Of a stretch of 64,000 nt of DNA, positions 43,448 to 52,602 are shown one piece after another. A program made the translations under genes and the position numbers. The number at the start of each line of letters is the position of its first letter. The first letter of the stretch is position 1. The notes below the pieces were generated by a model. The model was not told the DNA's origin and did no database searches. It saw only the letters and a list, made by a program, of their open reading frames with translations. The DNA is from an uncultured Paracoccaceae bacterium (GTDB lineage: Bacteria > Pseudomonadota > Alphaproteobacteria > Rhodobacterales > Rhodobacteraceae): contig CAKZTM010000004.1 of assembly GCA_937920555.1 (NCBI GenBank), forward strand, positions 1 through 64,000, given 5' to 3'.

Positions 43448-44626
43448 TTATTGGGCTGCGCCCGATTGTGTTTTGACGGTGTGAAAGGCCCAGTCGAGCC
43501 AGGGGGTCAAAGCCTCTACATCTGCGGTATCGACGGTAGCGCCGCACCAAATCCGCAACCCGGCAGGCGCGTCTCTGTAGCCACCAATGTCATGTGCTGC
43601 ACCTTCTGCATCCAGAAGGGTTACCATGGATTTGACGAATGCCTTTTGTCCCGCATCATCCAGTTTTGCGATATCTGGATCGGTAATCTTCAGGCAAACA
43701 GATGTATTTGAACGATTTTCCGGCTGCTCCACAAGATTTGCAATCCACTCCGAGCCATCAACCCAGTTTTGCAAAGCTGCGAAGTTGGCATCCGCCCGCG
43801 CCATGGTTGATTGCAAGCCACCAAGACCAACCATCCAATCCAGCGCATCATCCGCATCCGCCACACACAGCATCGACGGGGTATTAATCGTGGCACCCGA
43901 AAATATGCCGTCAATCAACTTTCCGCCCTTTGTCAGACGAAATATCTTGGGCAAAGGCCAAGGCGGCGTGTAAGTTTCCAGCCTCTCTATGGCACGCGGC
44001 GACAGGACAATCACGCCATGCGCACCTTCCCCGCCCATCGCCTTTTGCCAAGAAAATGTAACAACATCGAGCTTCGGCCAGTCCAAATCTTGCGCAAACG
44101 CCGCGGATGTCGCGTCGCAAATCGTCAATCCGCCTCGATCATGCGCAATCCAGTCAGCATTTGGCACGCGCGCACCCGAAGTCGTCCCGTTCCAAGTGAA
44201 AACCACGTCTGCATCTTTGCGAACTTGGCTCAGATCAGGCAATTCGCCATAGCCCGCCTGTAAATGCGCGACATCATCAAGCTTCAGTTGCTTGATAATA
44301 TCCGTAGCCCATCCAGCACCAAAACTTTCCCACGCAAGCACATCCACAGGGCGCTGACCAAGCATGGACCATAGGGCCATTTCAACCGCCCCAGTATCCG
44401 AGGCTGGTACAATTCCAACCTTGTAGCCGTCCGGGACACCCAAAACGCTCGCAGTTTTGTCAATAACCGACTTTAGCTGCGCCTTTGGCTCTTTAGCACG
44501 GTGGGACCGACCCAAAAACGCCCGCTCCGCGATAGAGGCGGCGGACCAACCGGGTCTTTTGGGGCATGGCCCCGATGAAAAGGAAGAACGCGCAGGCATA
44601 GCCTGCGGCTTTGAAGGGAGGCTCAT
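43448..44626 (-). CDS. serC: Phosphoserine aminotransferase
   Basis: Makes phosphoserine from phosphohydroxypyruvate. 392 residues from the ATG at 44626 ([13 protein letters not shown]), with GGAG upstream inside a conserved leader hairpin. [12 protein letters not shown] near 16 and the PLP lysine region [22 protein letters not shown] near 215 identify the alphaproteobacterial SerC class. Operon with serA, giving two steps of the serine pathway in order. Confidence 0.93.
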   Translation of the reverse strand: MSLPSKPQAMPARSSFSSGPCPKRPGWSAASIAERAFLGRSHRAKEPKAQLKSVIDKTASVLGVPDGYKVGIVPASDTGAVEMALWSMLGQRPVDVLAWESFGAGWATDIIKQLKLDDVAHLQAGYGELPDLSQVRKDADVVFTWNGTTSGARVPNADWIAHDRGGLTICDATSAAFAQDLDWPKLDVVTFSWQKAMGGEGAHGVIVLSPRAIERLETYTPPWPLPKIFRLTKGGKLIDGIFSGATINTPSMLCVADADDALDWMVGLGGLQSTMARADANFAALQNWVDGSEWIANLVEQPENRSNTSVCLKITDPDIAKLDDAGQKAFVKSMVTLLDAEGAAHDIGGYRDAPAGLRIWCGATVDTADVEALTPWLDWAFHTVKTQSGAAQ

Positions 44627-44680
44627 AGACGGCTCCGTCGTCGGGGCGAGTTTCCTGAGCATGCCGCCGTTCGCCCTAGC
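44627..44680 (-). ncRNA. serC leader RNA motif (probable)
   Basis: Right before the serC start codon the transcript can form two stems. One has arms GGGCGA (44676-44671) and TCGCCC (44649-44644); the other has GACG/CGTC arms around a loop holding the GGAG ribosome site (44642-44628). Alphaproteobacterial serC genes are known to carry such a two-hairpin leader, the serC motif, overlapping the ribosome site. The match is by position and structure, not by model search. Confidence 0.6.
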
Positions 44681-44818
44681 CAAACGACATACCCAAGACC
44701 GCTCCTAAAGTGCCGCCTGAGTGTTTTCAAGGAAAGAATTGTCGCAATTTTTCCTTTAACACTTGCGCCCCGACAGACGACCAAGTGCAGCAATTGCACC
44801 AGCGCCGCAGAACCCTGT

Positions 44819-45049
44819 TCAGGGCATCCAGAACCGCTTGAGCGACTCTTTCTCCGCTTGCGCCCGCGTAAGCCCGAGGTCATCAAGATGTTGTGCCGTC
44901 AATTGACCAAGGGCGCGCCTTGATTTCCTGCGGTGTGACCAGACCGTCAGAACGTTTGCCATATAAATGAGGAGGACCGCCAAAGTTGGCCGTGTATGCG
45001 CGCCAGTTTTGCTGGCATTCATGTCTAAATCGGAGCGCGAATAAGTCAT
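44819..45049 (-). CDS. DUF1127 small protein
   Basis: 76 residues from the ATG at 45049, with GAGGTGG upstream. A hydrophobic segment (TLAVLLIYMANVLTVW) precedes the DUF1127 block RRKSRRALGQLTAQHLDDLGLTRAQAEKESLKRFW. Small proteins with this domain have been linked to RNA regulation and phosphate or stress adaptation in alphaproteobacteria. Divergent from the MocR gene, which may control it. Confidence 0.85.
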   Translation of the reverse strand: MTYSRSDLDMNASKTGAHTRPTLAVLLIYMANVLTVWSHRRKSRRALGQLTAQHLDDLGLTRAQAEKESLKRFWMP

Positions 45050-45060
45050 AACCACCTCAT

Positions 45061-45120
45061 TTGTATTGGTACAATTTTGAAAATTCAACTTGCTTTGATA
45101 CGTTTATCGATACAATTTGA
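45061..45120. promoter_or_regulatory. Repeated ATACAATTT sites, probable MocR operator
   Basis: GGTACAATTTTGA (45068-45080) and CGATACAATTTGA (45108-45120) are near-identical and exactly 40 bases apart, about four helical turns. The first overlaps a TTGTA/TACAA dyad (45061-45074). Shorter GATACAAAA copies follow at 45132 and 45152. MocR regulators usually bind direct repeats in the divergent promoter region. Confidence 0.5.
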
Positions 45121-45148
45121 AAGCCAACCGCGATACAAAAGAATTGTT

Positions 45149-46543
45149 ATGGATACAAAACCACATCTCTCGCTAGAGGCCCATCGCGGCCCTAAGTACA
45201 AACGTCTCTATCATGCGTTGGAAACGGCGGTTCGTTCAGGCACAATGAAGCCCGGTCGCAAACTGCCGCCCGTCCGGGAACTTGCATGGCAATTGGGCAT
45301 AACCCCCGGAACCGTGGCGCGGGCCTATCAGATGGGGACCGACGAAGGTCTGCTCGAAGCAACGGTCGGACGCGGCACTTTCGTCAAAGGTCCATCGCGC
45401 GAGCTGCCCGAGGTCCCCGCAAATTTCGTCGCCATGCCCTATGATGACGGCGATCACAACTTTCGCAATGGCCACACGGTTGAGCTTGGGCAAAACGAGC
45501 TTATCGCCAACATCACGCAGGACGTTCTGGTCTCTTCTGCGATCAACTTCGCCCAATATGTCCGCGATGACGCTTTGGCAGGATGCCGCACCCAAGCATC
45601 GCAGTGGCTGCACAAAAAAGGGCTGACGGGCGCGCCGGGCGATCTGGTGCTGACCAATGGCGCACATAATGCAGTGATGGTGGCGCTGAACGCCATTCTG
45701 AACGGCCGCGAGCCAACGATTGCAACGACCGAGCTAACCTATCCGGGGTTTCGCCAGACCGCCCATATTTGCCGCGCAAGGTTAATTGGCATAGAAAGCG
45801 ACGACGAAGGCATATTGCCCGATGCGCTTGAATTTGCCTGCCGGAACGACCGCGTGCAGGTGCTTTTGATCTCCTCGAACGTGCACAACCCCACATGTGT
45901 CGCAACCAGTTTGGAGCGACGCTGCGCAATTGCCGAGCTGGCGCGGCGTTACGACTTTCAGATCATTGAAGACGATGTTTACGGAACTCTGATCGACGAC
46001 AAACCAATTGGCTTCGATCAACTCTGCCCCGAGAGGACCTGGCACGCCACGTCCTTGTCGAAATGCTTCGCCGCCGGTCTGCGAATAGGCTTTTTGCAAT
46101 GCCCTCAAGGGCTTGGCCCACTTGGACTACGGGTCATGCAAGGCATGAGCTTGAGCATCTCGCAACTCTTAACGAAGGTCGTCGAGCGCCTTTTTGAATG
46201 CGGCGCGGTAGAGGAATACGGGGCGTTGATCGCAGCAGAAAACACCAAACGTGTGAACCACACGCGCAACATTCTAGGGAAATGGGATGTTCAGTCGCGC
46301 AATGGCGTCAACTATGTCTGGGTCGGAATTCCTGAGGGTTGGTCCGGTTCAACCTTCATGTCGGCCTGCGAAGCACAAAAACTGCTAGTAGCGGTGGCCG
46401 ACAAATTCACCCTTCCCGGCTCAATCGCTCCGAATGCTGTAAGGCTGACCCTATCTGACCCACAAAGCCTTGATACGCTGAGCGAGGGCTTGAATAAGGT
46501 GGACGCAATCCTGAGCAACCCGCCCTCAGGACTTCTAACGTGA
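45149..46543 (+). CDS. MocR-type GntR/aminotransferase transcription regulator
   Basis: 464 residues from the ATG at 45149. Winged-helix GntR domain at about 10-75 (YKRLYHALETAVRSGTMKPGRKLPPVRELAWQLGITPGTVARAYQ) joined to a class I aminotransferase-like domain; the PLP lysine should be the one in HATSLSKCFAAGLRIGFLQCP near 305. Such regulators sense PLP or amino-acid-related signals. The next gene, a DMT exporter, overlaps by four bases (GTGA) and is probably under its control. Confidence 0.9.
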   Translation: MDTKPHLSLEAHRGPKYKRLYHALETAVRSGTMKPGRKLPPVRELAWQLGITPGTVARAYQMGTDEGLLEATVGRGTFVKGPSRELPEVPANFVAMPYDDGDHNFRNGHTVELGQNELIANITQDVLVSSAINFAQYVRDDALAGCRTQASQWLHKKGLTGAPGDLVLTNGAHNAVMVALNAILNGREPTIATTELTYPGFRQTAHICRARLIGIESDDEGILPDALEFACRNDRVQVLLISSNVHNPTCVATSLERRCAIAELARRYDFQIIEDDVYGTLIDDKPIGFDQLCPERTWHATSLSKCFAAGLRIGFLQCPQGLGPLGLRVMQGMSLSISQLLTKVVERLFECGAVEEYGALIAAENTKRVNHTRNILGKWDVQSRNGVNYVWVGIPEGWSGSTFMSACEAQKLLVAVADKFTLPGSIAPNAVRLTLSDPQSLDTLSEGLNKVDAILSNPPSGLLT

Positions 46544-47448
46544 TCGATCAGGCCACCCGGCGAGATTGGCTCAGTCTTGCACTCCTTGGGCTCATTTGGG
46601 GCGCGTCATTTTTGGGTGTCGCTGTGGCGTTGGACGGGTTTGGCCCGCTGACTGTGGCGGCTGTTCGGATCGCAATTGGGGCCATCGCTTTGATGGTCAT
46701 GGCATTCGCCACAGGCGTTGGACTGCCCGACTTCACAACCCCCACCGGCAAACGAGTTTGGCTACACTGCTTGGGCTTTGCCATCTTCACCAACGCGCTT
46801 CCGTTCTCACTGCTAAGCTGGGCGCAACTGCATGTGGCCTCCGGCTTTGCCGGGATCACCATGGCCGTGGTCCCACTATTTGTGCTTCCGTTGGCCCGGG
46901 TCGTCCTCAAAGAACCCATGACAGCCCGGAAAATATCCGGCTTTCTTATGGGCTTTGTCGGTGTCCTTGTGCTCATCGGCCCTCAGGCTTTGGGCGGTCT
47001 GGGATCAGCCACAGAAAACGTGGCCAGAGTGGCATGTGTCGGTGCATCCTTGTGCTATGCCACGGGTACAATGATCACCCGAACCGCCCCCCAAACGCCA
47101 CTTTTGAGCTATTCAGCCGCAGGATTGTTGATCGGCGCACTTATCATTGTACCAATTGCGCTGATGATGGAAGGCATACCACCAGCGCTCCCAGCAATCC
47201 CGATATTTGCGCTGATCTATCTTGGCATCTTCCCCACCGCCCTCGCCACATTGCTGTTGGTCAACGTGGTCAATTCAGCAGGCCCCACATTCATGAGCTT
47301 GGTGAACTACCAAGTCCCGATCTGGGCCGTGGTATTTGGCATCATATTCCTGGGCGAGGCATTGCCCCCCACCTTTATCACCGCATTGGTGTTGATCCTT
47401 GGCGGCCTGTTCATCAGTCAAGCCAAGGCACGGCGGTTCAGACCTTAG
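46540..47448 (+). CDS. EamA/DMT-family transporter
   Basis: 302 residues, start GTG overlapping the MocR stop. Ten helices; first repeat [40 protein letters not shown], second [14 protein letters not shown]. The pairing with a MocR regulator suggests export of an amino acid or related amine. It overlaps the convergent glmM by 11 bases. Confidence 0.88.
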   Translation: MIDQATRRDWLSLALLGLIWGASFLGVAVALDGFGPLTVAAVRIAIGAIALMVMAFATGVGLPDFTTPTGKRVWLHCLGFAIFTNALPFSLLSWAQLHVASGFAGITMAVVPLFVLPLARVVLKEPMTARKISGFLMGFVGVLVLIGPQALGGLGSATENVARVACVGASLCYATGTMITRTAPQTPLLSYSAAGLLIGALIIVPIALMMEGIPPALPAIPIFALIYLGIFPTALATLLLVNVVNSAGPTFMSLVNYQVPIWAVVFGIIFLGEALPPTFITALVLILGGLFISQAKARRFRP

Positions 47449-48775
47449 CGACCTCAGCGCAGATATCATCGATCACGGTTTTCAGCAGAGCTTTATCCTC
47501 GCATTCGCCCATAACCCGCACCAAAGGCTCTGTACCGGATTTGCGGATCAAAAGACGGCCGGTTTTGTCAAACTTGTCCTCTCCGTCAGCGATTGCCTTG
47601 ACCACATTATCAGCGCCCAGAGGATCTGTTCCGGCCTTGAAGCGTACATTTTTCAAAAGCTGCGGCACCGGTTCAAACACATTGGCCAACTCCGAGGCCC
47701 GTTTGCCGCTCTCCACCATGGCCGCTAGGAACTGCAACGCCCCGATCAAACCATCCCCGGTGGTCACATGGTCGCGAAAGACAATATGGCCGGATTGCTC
47801 ACCGCCCAGATTATAGTCGCCCGCGCGCATCGCCTCGACCACATAGCGATCTCCAACAGCCGTGCGCAGAAGCTTCAGCTTTTTGGCCTCCAAATGGCGC
47901 TCAAGACCCAAATTCGACATCACCGTCGCCACAAGCGTGTTGCCGTTCAGCTTACCAGCCTTGGCCCAAGAGGTCGCGATAAGCCCCATGACCTGATCAC
48001 CGTCAGCAACCCGGCCCTTCTCATCAAGGATCATCACCCGGTCCGCGTCGCCATCAAGAGCAATGCCAATATCCGCGCGGGTCTGCTTGACCATGGCCGC
48101 CGCCGCCCCCAAAGAGGTCGACCCAACATCCTTGTTGATGTTAAATCCGTCCGGCGACACCCCCAAAGGAATGATCTCGGCCCCAAGCTCAAATAGCACT
48201 TCAGGCGCCGTCTTATAGGCCGCACCATTGGCGCAATCGATCACAATCCGCAGACCATCCAAACGCAGCTTTCGCGGGAAGGTCATTTTCGCAAATTCAT
48301 TGTAGCGGGCGCGGTCCCCGTCGATACGGCGCGCAGAGCCAATCATAGCAGGCTCCGCAAGCACCGGTTCGGCCTCCAAAAGCCGCTCCAACTCAGCCTC
48401 GACGCTATCCGAAAGCTTATAGCCGTCGGGGCCGAAAAACTTGATGCCATTATCCTCATGCGGATTGTGCGAGGCGGAAATCATCACCCCCAAATCAGCA
48501 CGCATGGAACGGGTCAGCATCGACACCGCAGGGGTGGGCACCGGCCCAAGAAGAAACACGTCCATCCCCACAGATGTGAGGCCCGCTGTGAGTGCATTTT
48601 CAAGCATATACCCTGAACGCCGCGTATCTTTTCCGATCACAACCCGGTGCTTGCGGTCTTTACCGCCAAAATGCTGGCCTGCGGCAGCACCAAGCTTCAG
48701 CGCCATTTCAGCCGTCATAGGTGCCGTGTTCGCGCGGCCTCGCACACCGTCAGTTCCAAAGAGTTTTCGTGACAT
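47438..48775 (-). CDS. glmM: Phosphoglucosamine mutase
   Basis: Converts glucosamine 6-phosphate to the 1-phosphate for UDP-GlcNAc, needed for wall and lipopolysaccharide. 445 residues. N-terminal [12 protein letters not shown], active-site serine in [23 protein letters not shown] near 98, metal loop [16 protein letters not shown] near 240, and sugar-binding [20 protein letters not shown] near 320. Confidence 0.97.
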   Translation of the reverse strand: MSRKLFGTDGVRGRANTAPMTAEMALKLGAAAGQHFGGKDRKHRVVIGKDTRRSGYMLENALTAGLTSVGMDVFLLGPVPTPAVSMLTRSMRADLGVMISASHNPHEDNGIKFFGPDGYKLSDSVEAELERLLEAEPVLAEPAMIGSARRIDGDRARYNEFAKMTFPRKLRLDGLRIVIDCANGAAYKTAPEVLFELGAEIIPLGVSPDGFNINKDVGSTSLGAAAAMVKQTRADIGIALDGDADRVMILDEKGRVADGDQVMGLIATSWAKAGKLNGNTLVATVMSNLGLERHLEAKKLKLLRTAVGDRYVVEAMRAGDYNLGGEQSGHIVFRDHVTTGDGLIGALQFLAAMVESGKRASELANVFEPVPQLLKNVRFKAGTDPLGADNVVKAIADGEDKFDKTGRLLIRKSGTEPLVRVMGECEDKALLKTVIDDICAEVAKV

Positions 48776-48858
48776 TTATCTGTTCTTTTTCAATTGGTTT
48801 GCGGCTTCGATAAGCCCAAGAGCGTGACTTCGCAACAAACATTGAGTTTCGATGTGTT

Positions 48859-49866
48859 TCACAGATGAAGGTGTGACCACATAGTGATGGCCTGACGGGT
48901 TTGCGCCACATCGTGAACGCGAATGATCTGCACACCTTGCCTAAGCCCGTCCAATGCCACCGCAATAGACCCCGGCGCGCGGGCTTGTGCATCCTCCGCC
49001 CCCGTCAACGTGCCTATAAACCGCTTGCGCGACACCCCCAAAAGCAGCGGGCAACCAAGGCCGTGAAATAGCGACAACCCCCGCAGAAGCTGCAAATTAT
49101 GCGCCACCGTTTTTCCAAACCCAATCCCCGGATCAAGAATGATCTTGTCGCGATCGATCCCCGCCGCCACAGCCGCATCGCGCCGGGCTTGCAGATAATC
49201 GTAAACATCGAGCAACACATCGTCGTATTGTGGGCTCTTTTGCATCGTCTTGGGGTCACCTGACGCATGCATCAGACAAATGGGCACATCCAGACGCGCG
49301 GCAACCGCAAACATCTGCGGATCGAAAGATCCCGCCGATACATCGTTGATCATCGCAGCCCCGGCCACAACGGCACGGCTTGCCACATCGGCCTTTCGGG
49401 TGTCGATAGAGATCGGCGCCGACAGGTCCGCGTCTTTTATCGCGGCAATGACCGGCTCGGTTCTGCCAATTTCCTTCTCCGCGCTCACAAAATCCGCGCC
49501 GGGACGGGTCGACTCGCCACCAATATCAAGGATATCGGCCCCCTCACTCAACATCAGGCCCGCGCGCGTAACCGCATCCGGCAGGCTTTCATGCGCGCCA
49601 CCATCAGAAAAACTGTCCGGCGTCACATTCAAAATACCCATGATCTGAGGCCGCATCAGATCGAGCCCGCAAAATCCCTTACGCCTGCGCGTCAGTGTAT
49701 CCAAGGCCTCCTCAGGGATCTCCGCGACGGGCACCAGTTGCGCTGGCGCACCACGCGCAAGCATCTGCGCATGAGAAAACCAAAGAGGGCCGCCCGCAAG
49801 CCGAGCAACCTCACTGGGCTTTGAGGGCCCGCTTTGCACGATTGGCCGCCAATAGGTCTGAGCCAT
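48859..49866 (-). CDS. folP: Dihydropteroate synthase
   Basis: Joins p-aminobenzoate to the pterin in folate synthesis. 335 residues: about 60 N-terminal residues before the core, then IMGILNVTPDSFSDGGAHE, ILDIGGESTRPGADFV, and INDVSAGSFDP, LDPGIGFGKTVAHN and VSRKRFIGTL of the TIM-barrel active site. Start codon abuts the stop of the GNAT gene. The N-terminal extension is longer than in E. coli. Confidence 0.95.
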   Translation of the reverse strand: MAQTYWRPIVQSGPSKPSEVARLAGGPLWFSHAQMLARGAPAQLVPVAEIPEEALDTLTRRRKGFCGLDLMRPQIMGILNVTPDSFSDGGAHESLPDAVTRAGLMLSEGADILDIGGESTRPGADFVSAEKEIGRTEPVIAAIKDADLSAPISIDTRKADVASRAVVAGAAMINDVSAGSFDPQMFAVAARLDVPICLMHASGDPKTMQKSPQYDDVLLDVYDYLQARRDAAVAAGIDRDKIILDPGIGFGKTVAHNLQLLRGLSLFHGLGCPLLLGVSRKRFIGTLTGAEDAQARAPGSIAVALDGLRQGVQIIRVHDVAQTRQAITMWSHLHL

Positions 49867-50313
49867 TCAAATATCTTTCCGAAAATAGACCACCCGCTCG
49901 GTCTCTTCAAAGCCCAAGCGCTTGTGCATACGAATTGAAATGTCGTTGTCGATCAATACATCCGATCCAAACTCCAAAAAACCTTGCGCCCGCGCCACAT
50001 TCTCCAGATGCGCCATAAGCGCTGCGGCCACCCCCTCTTGCCGCACGTCCGGGCGCACCCAAATTCCTTCGAGAAACGGCACCGGCTGGCTGTTGCAGCC
50101 ATTGGCAAACTCGCGAATGTTGTATTCGGCAAACCCGACAATGCGCCCCTCATGCTCGGCACAAAATCCGGCCCGAACAGACGAATTCAAAATCCGGTCA
50201 ATCTCCACAGACATGCCTGTTTGGCTGGCACCGGGAAACAACGCGCCGTACATTTCCATCCAGACAGCGCGATCCCGCTCGGTCATCTGGCGGATGCGTA
50301 AGCGCTCAGTCAT
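49867..50313 (-). CDS. GNAT acetyltransferase
   Basis: 148 residues from the ATG at 50313 (a second ATG sits one codon earlier). Acetyl-CoA motif A is VPFLEGIWVRPDVRQEGVAAAL near 75-100. The general outline (RAVWMEMYGALFPG, YVVYF-type ending EETERVVYFRKDI) resembles aminoglycoside 6'-N-acetyltransferase-like proteins, but the folate operon position argues for a housekeeping role. It overlaps folB by 8 bases. Confidence 0.82.
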   Translation of the reverse strand: MTERLRIRQMTERDRAVWMEMYGALFPGASQTGMSVEIDRILNSSVRAGFCAEHEGRIVGFAEYNIREFANGCNSQPVPFLEGIWVRPDVRQEGVAAALMAHLENVARAQGFLEFGSDVLIDNDISIRMHKRLGFEETERVVYFRKDI

Positions 50314-51277
50314 CAATCCTGATATTTTGCAAGCTCTGCGGGGCGGTCACGTCGGCAAAAAAGACATGCGGCTTGCCGCCATCAACCTCCCGTGGGGCAC
50401 CGATTTCGATCACCGCCACCGCATCAATCTCACCAGCAAACCAATGGGCCAAGCGGCGCGGTTGGCTGGCGCCAACTTTTGGCCTGTGAACCGCATCCAG
50501 CACAATTTTTGAAGGCGCCCAGACCGACATGTTGCCCTGCTTTGCGGCCCAATCCAGCTCGGTTCGGGTTTCAACAACCACGCAACGATCATCATGAGAG
50601 GCTAAAATCCACGCGTTTTGCTCAATCGCCAAAAGCCCGATGCGCCGCTGAACCACGTGATCCACCGGTCGCAAGTCCGACGCAACCGGCTCAAGGGCAA
50701 TAATCGCGGGATGATCAAGCGCGTCGATGGCATCAAGCCAAGCACCCAAATTCGGTGCTGAAATAACACCCGACGGCATGAACACAACAACAGGCCGCAC
50801 CGCCTCAACGGCAACCGGACGCGCAGCCTCAACCGGCCGCACCACGCCACCTGCCTCATCGACACGCGAACGCATGATCTCCACACCCAATGCCCCCGGT
50901 ATGCGGTCCAGTTTTTCGATCCGCACAAATACCCGGATGGCACGGCGATCTTCCAAACACCGCTCGGCCACATGCTCGGCCAGGGTTTCCAGAAGGTTCA
51001 ACCGTTCCGTGGTCAACTCGGCATCGATTGCCTCTGTGATGGTGTCATAGCTGATGATTTGATCGACATCATCCTTGGCAGCCCCATTGTGGCGGGCCAC
51101 TTCAAGCACAACATTGAACCGAAGACGCTGGGTGACACCACGCTCCGATTGAAACGCGCCGATCTCTACATCGCGCACATAGTCGCGCACAGAAATCCGG
51201 TCGAGAGGGTCAGAACCCGATGTCGCTTCCGCCCGTTTCGACGGAAGCCCGAATGCTAATGAAGTCTCGTCCGCCAT
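50306..51277 (-). CDS. folB: Dihydroneopterin aldolase with C-terminal extra domain
   Basis: 323 residues from the ATG at 51277 (MADETSLAFGLPS); a start six codons upstream is possible. Residues about 25-150 are dihydroneopterin aldolase (RISVRDYVRDVEIGAFQSERGVTQRLRFNVVLEV and NLLETLAEHVAERCLEDRR). The remaining 170 residues are a second domain that I cannot name, with Rossmann-like pieces (PVVVFMPSGVISAPNLGAWLDAID). Normal FolB has about 120 residues. First gene of folB-GNAT-folP, so the extra part may work in folate or pterin metabolism. Confidence 0.85.
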   Translation of the reverse strand: MADETSLAFGLPSKRAEATSGSDPLDRISVRDYVRDVEIGAFQSERGVTQRLRFNVVLEVARHNGAAKDDVDQIISYDTITEAIDAELTTERLNLLETLAEHVAERCLEDRRAIRVFVRIEKLDRIPGALGVEIMRSRVDEAGGVVRPVEAARPVAVEAVRPVVVFMPSGVISAPNLGAWLDAIDALDHPAIIALEPVASDLRPVDHVVQRRIGLLAIEQNAWILASHDDRCVVVETRTELDWAAKQGNMSVWAPSKIVLDAVHRPKVGASQPRRLAHWFAGEIDAVAVIEIGAPREVDGGKPHVFFADVTAPQSLQNIRIDD

Positions 51278-51331
51278 ATGTCCACCCAAGCCCAATATCC
51301 CCCCTATAGGAGCTTTGGGCTAAAGGATCAA

Positions 51332-52183
51332 TCAACGGCGCGACAGCTGCGTGCCGCGTTTGTAGAAGATATGCGCGCCATATTTGGCGGTGCGGCTCAA
51401 GCTACGTGACCAAAAGGGACGAACAGCTGTGGTGTGATAATGGGTCGCGCCATTTGTCAAAGGACGGGTCTCTGCAACCACGATCTCTTTGGCAATGTCT
51501 TTGGCCCGGTTCCACGCCCGCTTTTCATGGATAGTCTCCGGCAGGCCATCGCAGTTATAAGAGAATTGGCAACGATGCTTTTTATTGGCACCCTGATTGA
51601 CCACCTCGCAAACCGTGTTGGGATAGCGACGGCTATCGACCCGGTTCAAAATCACCTCAGCCACAGCACGCTGCGCCTGAATGCTCTCACTGCGGGCCTC
51701 AAAATAGATCGCCTCTGCCAGACAGTACCACTGAGCCTGCCCGCGACGCTTCGGCGCCTCGGCGGCCAAGGGTGCTATATCAATCGGCGCGACACCCTCA
51801 AATGCAGAGACATCTTCAATCAACGCCAATGTCGCCAAAGTAAGAGGCTCCGGCGCAGTCTGCGACCGCTCAAGCTGCTCAACTTCAGCCACCAGAACAG
51901 GATTGCTAACAACCGGGAAGGCAGACCGCTGCCATGACAGACCGGTGCGCGGAGCCAAAAGCCCCTCCAGCCTTTGGGACGCCCGCGAGCTGTCCTCTTG
52001 ACTCTCAACGATCAGAATTTGGTTGGTGATTGCCGCGTCCGCCTCGGGCACGGAGCCCGTGTTGACCGACGCAATCGCCGAAATAGAGGCAAAAACACTT
52101 AGGGTTGTAACAACAGCCGCCGCCTTAGCCCGCCCGAAGCGGCCAAGGGCCGCATCAGCGCCCTGCACAATATTGGTTATCAT
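51332..52183 (-). CDS. SleB-type cell wall hydrolase
   Basis: 283 residues from the ATG at 52183. An N-terminal hydrophobic segment (AAAVVTTLSVFASISAIAS) probably exports or anchors the protein, then about 100 residues of linker. The C-terminal 125 residues are a Hydrolase_2/SleB domain: CLAEAIYFEARSESIQAQRAVAEVILNRV, with the catalytic Glu in EAIYFEAR, and GATHYHTTAVRPFW near the end. Acts on peptidoglycan in the periplasm. Confidence 0.88.
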   Translation of the reverse strand: MITNIVQGADAALGRFGRAKAAAVVTTLSVFASISAIASVNTGSVPEADAAITNQILIVESQEDSSRASQRLEGLLAPRTGLSWQRSAFPVVSNPVLVAEVEQLERSQTAPEPLTLATLALIEDVSAFEGVAPIDIAPLAAEAPKRRGQAQWYCLAEAIYFEARSESIQAQRAVAEVILNRVDSRRYPNTVCEVVNQGANKKHRCQFSYNCDGLPETIHEKRAWNRAKDIAKEIVVAETRPLTNGATHYHTTAVRPFWSRSLSRTAKYGAHIFYKRGTQLSRR

Positions 52184-52602
52184 AAGCAATTAAATTCCGC
52201 TGCCCGATGGACCCCCACTGGCAACAGAATACTCCATTTGTAGCGTACAGCGTGATCTTCTATCGATCATCGCGGGCGAGTCCAGCGCCCGATCCCCATG
52301 AGCGAATTCCCGCCGATATGATTTTACATGAAATTTAAGCGTAAACTATGCGATCTTTGTTAAAAAGCAGAGCCTTAAGCCATATTTTTAGACGCCGCCG
52401 CTCTAGAACCCTAAGCGCTGTTACCAAACGTTAACGCAGCCGCCCAGTGACAAATTTGACGCTATTCAGACAAACCGTCGAATCGCAAACCCGTGTCCCC
52501 CAATGACCGCAAGACACGGCGCGGCCTCTCCATCTGGCCAGCAAAAATCAAAATTATCCGTAAATAGTCAATTCCTTGGGTCTTTCTGCGGCCTCGAACC
52601 GT
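52184..52602. other. Non-coding region between wall hydrolase and PPDK-like gene
   Basis: 419 bases. Contains the promoter side of the hydrolase gene, AT-rich DNA near 52320-52440, and a stem-loop CCGTGTC/GACACGG (52491-52519, 15-base loop) about 84 bases after the PPDK-like stop that may terminate it. A half of the dyad family (TACTCCATT near 52230) occurs, without its partner arm. No gene seen. Confidence 0.5.

Noticed and set aside
49867-50313. Aminoglycoside resistance gene
   Set aside because: The GNAT protein resembles 6'-N-acetyltransferases in outline, but it is embedded in a folate operon with normal composition and shows no sign of a mobile element; a resistance role is not supported.
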